From Paenibacillus sp. 1781tsa1 (GTDB lineage: Bacteria > Bacillota > Bacilli > Paenibacillales > Paenibacillaceae), in assembly GCF_024159265.1 (NCBI RefSeq), contig NZ_JAMYWY010000001.1:1116001-1180000 (forward strand): a stretch of DNA of 64,000 nucleotides. Reading direction: 5' to 3'. Made by a program: the position numbers and the translations under genes. The first letter of the stretch is position 1. Each line of letters opens with the position of its first letter. The notes under the pieces were generated by a model. It searched no databases. It was given only the letters and a program-made list of their open reading frames with translations, and had not been told where the DNA came from. Positions 16,459 through 26,579 of this stretch are shown here, piece by piece.

Positions 16459-18483
16459 ATGCGAATGAACTGGTGGTCTTCGAACCGGCTTCGCCTGATT
16501 CAGAACAATCTTCGTGAGATCGATGCGGGGATGAATGTGGACCTGTTGATGAAAGAACTTCAGGAGTTTCAAGCCAATGTGTTGATGATGAATGCGGGAG
16601 GCATCTTTGCCTTCTATCCTTCCACATTGGAGCACCAATACGTCACACCTTATCTTCATACGGATGTACTAGAGGAAGCCATCACCAAGGCACATGAGCT
16701 GGATATGAAGTTTGTTGCCCGTTTTGATTTCAGCAAAGCCCATGAATCTTTGTTTGAATCAAACCCGGAATGGTTCTATCGTGACCGTGAAGGACAAGAA
16801 GTGAATTATTATGGCATTGTGCATACATGTCTGAACGGTGCGTATCAGCAGGAAAAATCACTCGAAACCATTACGGAAGTATTGGAGAAGTATCCAGTGG
16901 ACGGTATTTTCTTCAATATGTTTGGTTATCAGCACTGGGATTACAGCGGTAACTATTATGGTCCTTGTTATTGTGACAATTGTCAGCGTCGTTTCAAAGA
17001 GATCTGCGAGAGTGAGCTACTGGACTATACAGGGCCTGAGCATGAGCTGCATGCAGCGTATCTTCAGTTTCAGGAGTTTACTTCGAGAGAGATTCTGAGC
17101 AAAATCCATGACTTGGTCAAATCCCGCTGGCCTCATGTGGCAATAAGCACCTACCATCCTCATCAGGTCGATATCATTCGCAAGGAATCCAACACATCAC
17201 TTACCCGTGCTTTGCCTTTATGGCAGTACTCCGCTTCAGAAAATGTAGCTTCTGTCGTACAGAGTTGGGATAACAAGTTGATCAGCAATTGCAGCATCAA
17301 TGCCATCGACCTGACCTATCGGTTCACAGGTGTTTCGCCGTATGAGACCGAAGTGCGGTTACTGCAGAATATCGCGAACGGATCAGGGCTGGACTTCTGT
17401 ATTATTGGCGCATTTGAGGGATATCCGGATCGAAGGAACTTTGCCGTGGCACAGCGTATCTTCCGCTATCATGCAGACCATGAACATATCTATGGACATC
17501 TCGCTTCCATGGCAGAAGTCATTTTGATCAAACCGTCAGCGGCTGGGGCGGGAATCGAATATCTAGGACTTTTCAAAATGTTAAAAGAAGCCCATATCCT
17601 GTTTGATGTCATCGTGGAAGAACAGATTGCAGCCATGGCGCATAAACTCGCCGCAGTGAAAGTAGTCATCTTGCCCGGGTTGCAACGTCCTGAGCCACTA
17701 ACATTAGAAGCATTAAATGAAGTGCAAAGTCAGGGAGTAGCGCTGCTTGCTACAGGCAATGCCTTCAAGAATGATGTGGAATGTTTGCAGGAATGGTTTG
17801 GGGCTGTCCACTCAGGGGATGTAGATATGCTGCCTGCTGCCTACTTGCATGTAGGGGACAACGATCTCTTTCCCAGTCTGAAGGATAGGGAGTGGATTAC
17901 GGTCAGCGGCGGTTTTTCGCGGATGCAGTTCATCAATCCATCGCATACAGAGCGAAGTATGCCTTATATCGAACCAGCCTCTTTTGGTCCACCGGAGCGG
18001 GCCTATGGTCATCAGTTGGGAGAGAGCTACGGATTGGGGATCACCCAATATGTAGATCGTGGGGCAGCCATTTATTACAGTTGGAATCCAGGTACGTTGT
18101 ATTACAGACACGGTTTTGATGATCACAAATATGCAGTGACGGATATACTCAATCGTTTCATTGGAGAACGCTCATTGAGAAATGACCTTCCAGCCAGTGT
18201 AGAGCTGTTTCTGAATCGAATGGAAGATGGCAACCTGTTGGTTCAACTATTGAACTTGTCTGGTTTTAATGGCACGACATATATGGAAGCGTTACCGTTG
18301 TATGACCTTGCAATTGAACTTAACCACATCGGCGCATCCGTACATGCATACTCCCTCTGTTCGTCCAAGGCTGTTCCCATCAAGCAAGAGGGAAGTGTAA
18401 CAAGGATTAACCTCCCTATGTTGGCACGATATGAGGCCATTGTTATTGACGTGGATCATGCTTCGAAGAGAGGGGTGACTTAG
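16459..18483 (+). CDS. GHL6-type putative glycosyl hydrolase, first copy
   Basis: 674 residues from ATG 16459, with AGGAGG four bases upstream. Residues 1-330 resemble the hypothetical glycosyl hydrolase 6 (GHL6) TIM barrel: MNAGGIFAFYPS near 35, FVARFDFSKAHES near 78, and VDGIFFNMFGY followed by the Cys motif CYCDNC near 168. Residues 350-580 resemble a beta-galactosidase trimerisation-like (glutamine amidotransferase-like) domain, with VVILPGLQRPEPLTLEAL. There is no signal peptide, so it should act in the cytoplasm on an imported oligosaccharide. It heads an operon with two permeases, a binding protein, a second GHL6 copy and an AraC regulator. The glycan is unknown. Confidence 0.75.
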   Translation: MRMNWWSSNRLRLIQNNLREIDAGMNVDLLMKELQEFQANVLMMNAGGIFAFYPSTLEHQYVTPYLHTDVLEEAITKAHELDMKFVARFDFSKAHESLFESNPEWFYRDREGQEVNYYGIVHTCLNGAYQQEKSLETITEVLEKYPVDGIFFNMFGYQHWDYSGNYYGPCYCDNCQRRFKEICESELLDYTGPEHELHAAYLQFQEFTSREILSKIHDLVKSRWPHVAISTYHPHQVDIIRKESNTSLTRALPLWQYSASENVASVVQSWDNKLISNCSINAIDLTYRFTGVSPYETEVRLLQNIANGSGLDFCIIGAFEGYPDRRNFAVAQRIFRYHADHEHIYGHLASMAEVILIKPSAAGAGIEYLGLFKMLKEAHILFDVIVEEQIAAMAHKLAAVKVVILPGLQRPEPLTLEALNEVQSQGVALLATGNAFKNDVECLQEWFGAVHSGDVDMLPAAYLHVGDNDLFPSLKDREWITVSGGFSRMQFINPSHTERSMPYIEPASFGPPERAYGHQLGESYGLGITQYVDRGAAIYYSWNPGTLYYRHGFDDHKYAVTDILNRFIGERSLRNDLPASVELFLNRMEDGNLLVQLLNLSGFNGTTYMEALPLYDLAIELNHIGASVHAYSLCSSKAVPIKQEGSVTRINLPMLARYEAIVIDVDHASKRGVT

Positions 18484-18487
18484 ACGG

Positions 18488-19441
18488 ATGAACACTCAGC
18501 TAAAGACGTTAAATCGCTCGACGGGCAAGTTGCAAACCGGCGGTCTGCTATCGCGCATGTACAAACACCGGATGATATATTTACTTATTCTACCAGGGCT
18601 GTTGTATTTCTTAATATTCAAAGTTGTTCCTCTATGGGGACTGCTTCTCGCCTTTCAGGATTACAATCCATTCCTTGGATTTACGAGCAGTGAATGGGTG
18701 GGTTTTAAGCATTTCAATGAACTGTTTGGCAGTTCCAACTTTTATATCATGCTGCGCAATACACTCGCCATTAATCTAATCGCGCTGGTGTTTCATTTTC
18801 CACTGCCGATCCTGATGGCGCTGATGCTGAATGAAATCCGGCATGAGACGTTCAAACGCATCAATCAATCCATTGTATATTTACCGCATTTTCTGTCATG
18901 GGTTGTTGTTGCAAGCATGACGTTTTTCCTGCTCTCCACCGACGTTGGTATTGTGAACAAACTGATTGCGCAGAGTGGGAAAGACACGATTTCGTTTTTA
19001 TCCGAACCGAATTATTTTTGGGGTTTACTTACCGCCCAAAGCATGTGGAAGGAAGCCGGTTGGGGGACAATCATTTTCCTTGCGGCGATGGCGGGGGTCG
19101 ATCCTCAGCGTTACGAAGCAGCGGTTGTGGATGGCGCCGGACGTTTCCGGCAGATCTGGCATATTACCTTGCCAGCCATTCGGCCAACCATTATCATTTT
19201 GCTCATTCTACGCCTTGGGAGCATGGCGGATACCGGTTTTGAACAGATCCTGCTGATGATGAACCCCTTGGTGCGCTCGGTAGGGGAGGTATTTGATACG
19301 TATTCCTACACGTATGGCATTTTGCAAGGCAAGATCAGCATCGGAGTTACCGTAGGACTGTTCAAAGGTCTGGTCGGATTGTTTCTGATTGTGGCTGCCA
19401 ACAAAATTGTGAAAAGACTTGGACACGAGGGAATCTATTAA
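18488..19441 (+). CDS. LplB-type sugar ABC permease
   Basis: 317 residues from ATG 18488, four bases after the glycosidase stop. There are six membrane segments. The N-terminal region includes YLLILPGLLYFLIFKVVPLWG, typical of the LplB/YteP family. The cytoplasmic EAA loop is EAAVVDGAGRFRQIWHITLP near residue 215. It forms a heterodimeric channel with the next gene and imports a carbohydrate delivered by the binding protein at 20446. No ATPase is encoded here; such importers usually share an MsmX-type ATPase elsewhere in the genome. Confidence 0.88.
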   Translation: MNTQLKTLNRSTGKLQTGGLLSRMYKHRMIYLLILPGLLYFLIFKVVPLWGLLLAFQDYNPFLGFTSSEWVGFKHFNELFGSSNFYIMLRNTLAINLIALVFHFPLPILMALMLNEIRHETFKRINQSIVYLPHFLSWVVVASMTFFLLSTDVGIVNKLIAQSGKDTISFLSEPNYFWGLLTAQSMWKEAGWGTIIFLAAMAGVDPQRYEAAVVDGAGRFRQIWHITLPAIRPTIIILLILRLGSMADTGFEQILLMMNPLVRSVGEVFDTYSYTYGILQGKISIGVTVGLFKGLVGLFLIVAANKIVKRLGHEGIY

Positions 19442-19481
19442 CCCGGAGGGTCGTTGTTCTTTTTGGACAGGAGGATAAGAA

Positions 19482-20363
19482 ATGAGCTTTGTTGTGCAGA
19501 AAAAAGGTCTGACACTCTTTGACTGGATCAATTACAGCCTGGTTGCCTTGATCTCGCTAGCCTGCATTTTCCCGTTTCTGTACGTGTTCAGCGTATCGTT
19601 TACCGATCCGAAAGTGTATGTGCCACTGAAGTTTTATCTTTTTCCGGAGAAATGGTCGCTGGAGTCGTATCGTTACATTTTATCAACGAATAGCTTCCTG
19701 AACGCTTTCAAAAGCACGTTGTTTATTACAGTGGTTGGCACCATACTGAATATTATCGTATCTTTCACGATGGCCTATGGTTTAACGAAGAAATCGTTGC
19801 CCGGTCATAAGTGGATCATGGGGCTGGTCATTTTCACCTTGGTCTTCAGTGCTGGCATTATTCCCAACTACTTGCTTGTTAAGGAATTGGGACTGTTGAA
19901 CTCCTATTGGTCCATGATTCTGCCTGGACTGACGAATGCATGGAGCCTGATTGTGATTAAAAGCTTTCTCGAATCGCTGCCCTCCGAATTGGAGGATGCG
20001 GCACAGATTGACGGATGCAGTGACCTGACGGCCTTCATCCGCATCATAATCCCGTTATCGATGCCAGCCATCGCGACGTTTACACTGTTCTTTGCAGTGG
20101 GACACTGGAACGCCTATTTTAATGCACTCATCTATCTATCCGATTCTAGCAAATGGACGCTTCAATTACTCATCAAAACCCTTGTAATCGATTCGAATTC
20201 AGTCGCCGTGGCTCAGGCGGGAGCCAGTGACGAAAGTGTTGTGCCGCAGGAGACCATTCGAATGGCTTCCATTGTACTGGCGATGGTACCGATCCTGATC
20301 GTATATCCATTTTTGCAGAAGCACTTTGCCAAAGGGGTCATGATTGGTTCGGTCAAAGGGTGA
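19482..20363 (+). CDS. YtcP-type sugar ABC permease
   Basis: 293 residues from ATG 19482, with GGAGGATAAG upstream. Six membrane segments and the EAA loop EDAAQIDGCSDLTAFIRIIIP near residue 190 place it in the YtcP/YesQ group that pairs with LplB-type permeases. It contains the family-typical phrase PLKFYLFPEKWSLESY after the first membrane segment. It partners the permease 40 bases upstream in an oligosaccharide importer. Confidence 0.88.
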   Translation: MSFVVQKKGLTLFDWINYSLVALISLACIFPFLYVFSVSFTDPKVYVPLKFYLFPEKWSLESYRYILSTNSFLNAFKSTLFITVVGTILNIIVSFTMAYGLTKKSLPGHKWIMGLVIFTLVFSAGIIPNYLLVKELGLLNSYWSMILPGLTNAWSLIVIKSFLESLPSELEDAAQIDGCSDLTAFIRIIIPLSMPAIATFTLFFAVGHWNAYFNALIYLSDSSKWTLQLLIKTLVIDSNSVAVAQAGASDESVVPQETIRMASIVLAMVPILIVYPFLQKHFAKGVMIGSVKG

Positions 20364-20404
20364 CGGTTACAAAGCGAATAAACGAAATGTTTATTAAATA
20401 AATA

Positions 20405-20418
20405 TGCAAACGCTTACT
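20405..20418 (+). promoter_or_regulatory. cre-like site before the binding-protein gene
   Basis: TGCAAACGCTTACT matches the CcpA consensus TGWAANCGNTNWCA at 12 of 14 positions. It lies in the 82-base gap between the permease and binding-protein genes, so it might act as a roadblock or mark an internal promoter. Confidence 0.4.
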
Positions 20419-20445
20419 AAAGGATTTTAGGGGAGGAAAATAACA

Positions 20446-21977
20446 ATGCAAAAGCTCAATAAACGATGGACGGCTTGGCTCTGCATTCTTTTGACCGTTT
20501 TCATGCTTGCCGGGTGCAATGGGTCGGGAGAAGCCACTAATCCAGGTACAGGGGAATCTGGGGGAGATGAGACACTGAATATCAAGATGTTTGCAGGTTT
20601 ATACAATGAGATTCCCGATATGGACAATGAATATTGGACCGAATGGGAGAAACGAACGAACGCCAAGTTGGACATCGAATGGGTACCGTCGGGGGATCTG
20701 GATACGAAGCTGGATCTGCTGCTCGCGTCGGGTGATCTGCCCGAAGTGGTGGCCTACCAGAATCAGATTCGTCCAACGCTGATTACGGCCATTCAGAATG
20801 GTGCCTTCTGGGATCTGACACCTTTCCTTGGTGACCTTAGCGAATATCCGAATCTCAAGGAGAATCTGGCGCCTGATGCTCTGAAATATCTGACAGTGGA
20901 TGGTGGAATCTACGCGGTTCCGCGCTCCCGTTCTCGTATTGATGGCGGACTGAAGATTCGGGAGGACTGGCTGAAGAAGCTGAACCTGCCAATTCCCAAG
21001 ACATTCGAAGAGTATAGGGAAGTCTTGAAAAGCTCGTGGATAGTGACATGGATGGTAATGGGAAAAAGGATACCGTCGGCTTATTGTTCATCAACAATCC
21101 ACCAGCAACGTTCCAGGCGGGATTCGGAGCTTATAATCCTACCTATGATAAAGACGGCGGATTAATGAGTCCTGGCCTAACACCTCAGTATATCGAGATG
21201 ATCGAGTGGTTCCGTGAACTATATGCGGATGGATTGTTATCGAAAGAGTATGCCGTCATGAAAGAAAGCCAGGCTGAGGAACTCTTCAAGACCAATCGGG
21301 CCGCTTCCTATGGACGTCCAATCTGGTGGGATCACGAATGGGAGCAGGCCATGAAGAAATCCGGCCAACCGGATGCGAAGATTCTGAATCTATCTCTGAC
21401 GGGTCCAAATGGAGACGCTGCTGTCGGGTTAGAGACAGGCGTAGCGGGTGGGTTCTACATTTCGAAAAAGGTCCCGGAAGAAAAGGTGAAGCAGCTTCTG
21501 AAGTATTTTGACATGACGGCTTCTCAGGAAATGACGGATTTCTCCTACTATGGAATTGAAGGTGTTCATTATACGGAACAGGACGGACAGAAAGTTCTGA
21601 CCGAACAGGGAGTTAAGGAAGTAAATACGACCAGCAAAGGGGCAGGCGTGCTCGCTTACGCCAAGTGGGGCAAGGTCATCAGCGCTTCTGGCGATAAGGC
21701 TTATAATGATGCCAAAATTAAGGAAGTCGAGAATTTTGATGAGATAGGCAAGATTGATTTCTACCGAGTCATCACATCCGAAGCATGGAGAGAGACGTGG
21801 CCCAAATATTCAGACGAGTACAGCTCCATGCTAACCCGGACAATTGTCGGCCAAACCAGTGTGGAACAGTTCAGAGCCTACGTGGACCAATTGAATAATC
21901 AGCCTGACATCAAGCAGGCGTACCAGGAAATGGCCAAAGCGTATGATCAATTCAATCAACCAACCATAACAGAATAG
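20446..21977 (+). pseudogene. Sugar-binding lipoprotein, single frameshift
   Basis: ATG 20446 opens an extracellular solute-binding protein (group 1, LplA-like) with lipobox LAGC near residue 24. The frame is good to EEYREVLK at about 21030. The protein then continues in the -1 frame from about 21033 (LVDSDMDGNGKKDTVGLL) to TAG 21975. The join falls in AAAA at 21028-21031: one more A would give EVLKKLVDSDMDGNGK and restore a binding protein of about 510 residues. The ribosome could not re-pair cleanly on this run, so programmed slippage is unlikely. It is either a recent deletion or a sequencing error. It would bind the oligosaccharide for the LplB/YtcP importer. Confidence 0.85.
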
Positions 21978-21987
21978 AGGAGAAGCG

Positions 21988-24078
21988 ATGAAGAGCCCAA
22001 TAACCGAGCAGGAACATCGTCCATGGTGGCGGCAACCTCTACGCATCATCCAGCCCAATATGCAGGTTAAGGATACGGCCAAGATTAATCCCGAAAAGCT
22101 TGCGGATCAGATCATGGAGATGGGCGCCAATGCAATGGTGTTCAATACCGGTGGGATCTATGCCTGGTATTCATCCCAAGTGAAATTTCATGTGCATAAT
22201 GAGTATTTGCCCCAAGATCGTGATCTGCTGCGGGAGTTGATTGATAGCTGTCATAAGCGGGGGATTCGATTCATCGCCCGCTTTGATTTCAGCAAGGCAG
22301 AGGACTCCGTCTATCTGCAGCGGCCCCAATGGTTTGTACGTAGGGAAGGAGGGCAACCGGATATTATTGGGGCTACACGCCCGGGTGCTTGGCCGCTTCT
22401 CATGTCGACCTGCATTAACGGGGGTTATCGGAATGAGGAATTGGCTGTTCCAGTCATTCGGGAGGCGTTGGAACGTTATGAGATCGACGGTGTTTTCTTC
22501 AACGCCCCCGGATATGTCTTCTGCCAATGCTCCACATGTCAGGAGAAATACAGAAGTTTGTATGGTGCGGATCTGCCTGGAACGTCTGCCGAACTCGAGC
22601 CTGATTTTGCTGCACAGTGCTTCGATGATAATCTGGGACGGATGTATCACGAGATCAAGGAGATCCGTCCAGAGGTACCGATGATTCTATATTATAACCT
22701 GCACCGGGATCATCTGGAGAAAAGGGTATCCATTACGGATATGCTCTGCACAGAGCCACAGGATGTCCTGTCACTGGGACATACGCGCATACCGGAATTT
22801 TGGCAGCCTGCGCTCAGTATCAAAGTAGGGCGCTCCGTTCCCGGACGTCCGGATCCCTTCGGCATCATTCATTCCTGTCCGGGGATGGACTGGCGCCACA
22901 CGGGGCTCCCACCAGCCGAGTACCGATTCTGGCTCTCACAGATTCCGGCCAATGGTGGCCAACTCTGGCACTCCCTGACCGGAATTCCGGATACGATTAC
23001 GGATAAGCGGATCTTGCGTACGGTGAGGGAAGTCAACACGGATGCCGCAAAACTGGCTTCTTATATGGACGGTGCACAGCCGATATGTCAGGTAGCATTA
23101 CTCTGGAATGCAGACCGATCTGCGGAAGGTTTGGCTGAAGCGCTAATTCATAAGCAAATTCCGTTTAATGTGATTCTGCCGGAACAGTTGGCAAGCGTGG
23201 ATCTGCATCGGTACCAAGTCATTATTTTGCCTGAAGGATGCACGTATCCGCCTGATTTTGCCAAATCGTTACATGAATATGTAAGTCAAGGGGGGAGTGT
23301 GTTTGCAGAAGGACATTTGCCCATGGAAGAAAAGCAGACTAGGTCCGTTTTGGCTGATCTGTTCGGTATTACCGGGGAAATACAGGAGAGTGAGTATTTA
23401 TTCGCTTCTTACTTGCGCTTCGAATCTTCGGCATCTGTAGGCAAAGACACACCTAAGGGAACGAACCCATTGCAGCGTGAACTGGAAGAAACCGAACTTA
23501 TCCCCCATCGCGGCAAGGTAATGTACTGCCAACCGATCGATACAAATGTACAGGTACTGGCAACGCTGGTACCTCCATTTTCTCCCTTGGAAAGTGTCGG
23601 CGCACCTCCTGAACGGGCTTCACTGGCTGTAAAACAGACGGATCTGCCGCTGGCACTGCTTCGTACACTTGGAGGGGGGAAGGCGTGTTATTTACCCTTT
23701 TCACTTAGCAGTCTAATCCAGGAATTTAAGTTGGAGGAACATTTCAGACTCTTCGCTAATGCCGTGGCCCTTCTACTGGATGGAAAGGCACTGGTATCTG
23801 TTACAGCCATTCCGGGACTACAATTAACGGTTTTTCGCAAAGACGACGAGCTGCTTATACATCTGGTCAACGGAGCAGGACGCAGACCATTGTCTTCCGT
23901 CCTTCCGCTCCACGATATTGAGATTACGGTGGGCTCTGGTGAGGGGAGTCCTGCAGGAGAAGCAGAAGCTTTAATTACCGGAAATCTTCTGAAAACGGAA
24001 TGGGTTGAAGGTGAGTTGAAAATAAACGTTCCCAGACTTGAGGTTTGGGAGTGTATCCGCATACCGCTCTTGATATAA
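21988..24078 (+). CDS. GHL6-type putative glycosyl hydrolase, second copy
   Basis: 696 residues from ATG 21988, with AGAGGAGAA upstream. It is a diverged paralogue of the first gene of the operon: MVFNTGGIYAWYSS near 50, FIARFDFSKAEDS near 93, and IDGVFFNAPGYVFCQCSTC near 167, with the Cys pattern C-x-C-x-x-C in the same place. A beta-galactosidase trimerisation-like domain follows (QVIILPEGCTYPPDFA near 410, then QGGSVFAEG). It lacks a signal peptide. It differs from its paralogue by an insertion after FVRREGG and a long Pro/Gly-rich stretch at about 510-550. Two such enzymes may split different linkages of one imported glycan. Confidence 0.75.
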   Translation: MKSPITEQEHRPWWRQPLRIIQPNMQVKDTAKINPEKLADQIMEMGANAMVFNTGGIYAWYSSQVKFHVHNEYLPQDRDLLRELIDSCHKRGIRFIARFDFSKAEDSVYLQRPQWFVRREGGQPDIIGATRPGAWPLLMSTCINGGYRNEELAVPVIREALERYEIDGVFFNAPGYVFCQCSTCQEKYRSLYGADLPGTSAELEPDFAAQCFDDNLGRMYHEIKEIRPEVPMILYYNLHRDHLEKRVSITDMLCTEPQDVLSLGHTRIPEFWQPALSIKVGRSVPGRPDPFGIIHSCPGMDWRHTGLPPAEYRFWLSQIPANGGQLWHSLTGIPDTITDKRILRTVREVNTDAAKLASYMDGAQPICQVALLWNADRSAEGLAEALIHKQIPFNVILPEQLASVDLHRYQVIILPEGCTYPPDFAKSLHEYVSQGGSVFAEGHLPMEEKQTRSVLADLFGITGEIQESEYLFASYLRFESSASVGKDTPKGTNPLQRELEETELIPHRGKVMYCQPIDTNVQVLATLVPPFSPLESVGAPPERASLAVKQTDLPLALLRTLGGGKACYLPFSLSSLIQEFKLEEHFRLFANAVALLLDGKALVSVTAIPGLQLTVFRKDDELLIHLVNGAGRRPLSSVLPLHDIEITVGSGEGSPAGEAEALITGNLLKTEWVEGELKINVPRLEVWECIRIPLLI

Positions 24079-24132
24079 TGAACCCTAATAGTTGAGGGTA
24101 ATGAGCATAAGGCAGCACACGGGGGTGATTCC

Positions 24133-26466
24133 ATGAGACGTATCATGCATACCGTCCAATCCATATTGGATCGCTGGTTCGCAACGAATGGGTATTTGAA
24201 AAGGCTGATCTGGCTGGGTTGCATGTCGGTGGTCATTCCGGTAGTGCTTGCCGGAAGTGCGTATTATCATTTCTCCATGATCAAGTTGACCGGGCAGTTT
24301 CAGGATAACAACATGGCCTCTCTTAATTTGCTCAAAGACCGGGTCGAGAATATTCTGACCAATATTGAGCATGAATCAATGCAGCTCGCCAGTGGTCCCT
24401 TAATGCGTAACGCACTGGGGAATGCCAATTATGAGAGCGATTACTTTCTGCATCTGGATCTGCTGGAGTTGTTTCAACTACACAAAAACACCAATAATCT
24501 GATTGAAGAAATGATCTATTTTGACGGCAGAACGGATATGGTTTTATCCCATTACTATGGATTGGTCCCGTTGGTAGATTACCGAGAGAAGCAGGATATG
24601 AAGGTCGCGCTTGAAGGAAGCCAAGGGGCAGGATGGATGTATCTGCCTGGGTCCGGAGAGGCGGGTTATATCTCCTATGTTAGACAACTGCCAATCATGG
24701 GTCAGGGGCCACCGAGTGGTGTGATCATTCTGCAGATGAAAGAACAGGCATTGCGAAGTCTGCTGCGAAGTTATTCTGTCAGTCTGGAAGATCAGTCCCT
24801 GGCGATCTTGAATTCAGATCAACGAATTATTTTGCATACAGACGGACCCAAGGCGATTGGTGCAGCGGCATCTGATGATGCCATATTACAGCAGATTGCG
24901 TATCTGGAGGGGAGGGAAAGGTCAGGGCATGACGTACTGAAGGGGAAGCAGGGTAATGAACTTGTGGCTTATGTGGGAGCATCAATGGGAAGAACCTATG
25001 TGTCCCAGTTGCCCGAGCGGGAGATGATTGCCCAGTTGAACTGGATTCGCGTATTAATCCTGATCTGTGTGTCCATCTTTGTATTTGTTGGATTACTGCT
25101 TACCTGGTTCAGCTCGCGACTTGCCTATAATCCAATTCAACAGTTGTTGCGTTACGGAGAACATCTGCGCAGAAATGGCCAGGAATCAGCCCCCAAAGGG
25201 AATGAAATTGAATATATCAGGTCTTCACTGAGTTATCTCAACGACCAGACGGAGAAGCTTAACCGTTATATTGAGGGCATACAACCTGATTTGCGTGATC
25301 GGTTCTTTCAGAAGCTCTTGCAATTCAATGGTTCATGGAGAGGAACTCCGTTGGCTGAGGAATGCGCCAGACATGGTATTTCAACCGAAGGACAGTACAT
25401 TGTGCTGGTGGTGAAAGTAGAGAATCTGGTGAAAAAGAAACGTTTTTTACCAAGTGAAGGTCCCGTCATTGTTTTTGCTTTGAAAAATGTAATGGATGAA
25501 CTTCTCAGTCAGAATGATGATCTTAAAGGATACGTGGTGGATAAAAATGATAGTGACTCGGTAGCGATATTACACTTTGATGCAGAGATGTCTTCTGTTG
25601 ATATAAGGCAGAGGGTATGTCGCTATGCAGAGGATATTCATGACGCTCTGAATCAGTACCTATCCTTCTCGGCTACGGTTGGTGTGGGCCGGTCAGTTCA
25701 ACTTGAAACTGTAGCAGAGTCGTTCAGGGAAGCACAGCTTGCGCTGCAATACCGACTATTGGACGATGCGGAGAATGTCCTGTTCTACGAAGATATTGTA
25801 GCGATCGAGCGAAATCCGGTGTTTATGTATCCGCGAGAGATGGAGACGGAGATGATGGAGGCATTATGGAATGGTACCCTTTCCGAAGCTGAAGATGTAC
25901 TTCACAGGTTTTCCAGAAGGGTTCGTGGTTCCGAATCGTACACAATCATGATCCAGGGCTACCACATGCTGTTGTCGGCCATTATTCAATATATGGAAAC
26001 CAAAGGGCCAGGCATGCTTGAACGTCTTGGTGGGAATCTGTTCGATCAGTTGCAGGAGAATCAGACGTCACGAGAGATGCATGATTGGTTTATTGGTGTG
26101 TTGTTTCCGCTATGCATAGAGATCAGTCAGGATCTCCGTACACATTCATCCCGTCATATTGTGCAACGTGTGTGCGAGCACCTTAACCTTCAGCCTGAAG
26201 GGGTACAATCCCTCTCGGAGTGTGCGAATCTCGTGAATGTCAGCCCATCCTATCTGAGCAGGCTTTTCAAGAAGGAGATGGGAGTATCCTTTATCGAATA
26301 TCTGATGAATATGAAAGTGCAAAAAGCAAAGCAGCTGCTAAAGGACACCGATTGTACCATTACGGAAATTGCGGAAAGGGTCGGCTATTCTGAACGTAAT
26401 TTGAACCGTGCGTTTCAACGTTTCGTTCATATGTCCCCGAACCAATACCGCATGTCAGTTCGCTAG
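24133..26466 (+). CDS. Membrane-bound AraC-family regulator (YesN-like)
   Basis: 777 residues from ATG 24133, with GGGGGTG upstream. It has a membrane segment at about 27-50, a long extracytoplasmic sensor region (50-300, Cache-like) and a second membrane segment at about 303-325 with a HAMP-like follow-on. A cytoplasmic middle region leads to a C-terminal AraC DNA-binding domain with two helix-turn-helix motifs (NVSPSYLSRLFKKEMG near 700 and ITEIAERVGYSERNLNRAF near 745). Such proteins sense extracellular sugars and activate neighbouring LplB/YtcP-type operons. It is co-directional with the glycosidase operon and probably controls it. Confidence 0.85.
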   Translation: MRRIMHTVQSILDRWFATNGYLKRLIWLGCMSVVIPVVLAGSAYYHFSMIKLTGQFQDNNMASLNLLKDRVENILTNIEHESMQLASGPLMRNALGNANYESDYFLHLDLLELFQLHKNTNNLIEEMIYFDGRTDMVLSHYYGLVPLVDYREKQDMKVALEGSQGAGWMYLPGSGEAGYISYVRQLPIMGQGPPSGVIILQMKEQALRSLLRSYSVSLEDQSLAILNSDQRIILHTDGPKAIGAAASDDAILQQIAYLEGRERSGHDVLKGKQGNELVAYVGASMGRTYVSQLPEREMIAQLNWIRVLILICVSIFVFVGLLLTWFSSRLAYNPIQQLLRYGEHLRRNGQESAPKGNEIEYIRSSLSYLNDQTEKLNRYIEGIQPDLRDRFFQKLLQFNGSWRGTPLAEECARHGISTEGQYIVLVVKVENLVKKKRFLPSEGPVIVFALKNVMDELLSQNDDLKGYVVDKNDSDSVAILHFDAEMSSVDIRQRVCRYAEDIHDALNQYLSFSATVGVGRSVQLETVAESFREAQLALQYRLLDDAENVLFYEDIVAIERNPVFMYPREMETEMMEALWNGTLSEAEDVLHRFSRRVRGSESYTIMIQGYHMLLSAIIQYMETKGPGMLERLGGNLFDQLQENQTSREMHDWFIGVLFPLCIEISQDLRTHSSRHIVQRVCEHLNLQPEGVQSLSECANLVNVSPSYLSRLFKKEMGVSFIEYLMNMKVQKAKQLLKDTDCTITEIAERVGYSERNLNRAFQRFVHMSPNQYRMSVR

Positions 26467-26579
26467 ATTTGGAGACAAAAGATAGACGGCGGGGTACGAA
26501 AGCTTTAACATACAGATATAGCTATCTATCTCAGAAGAAGCAACTTACGAAACTTAGAGAAATAGGGAGGAAACCTGCG

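Noticed and set aside
16185..16517. Plus-strand frame across the ger-glycosidase gap
   Set aside because: It lies largely in the promoter region, has no ribosome binding site, and overlaps the real glycosidase start in another frame.
21025..21040. Programmed -1 frameshift in the sugar-binding protein
   Set aside because: The run is only AAAA, and slipping back one base would pair the Lys tRNA with GAA. There is no slippery heptamer and no obvious stimulating structure.
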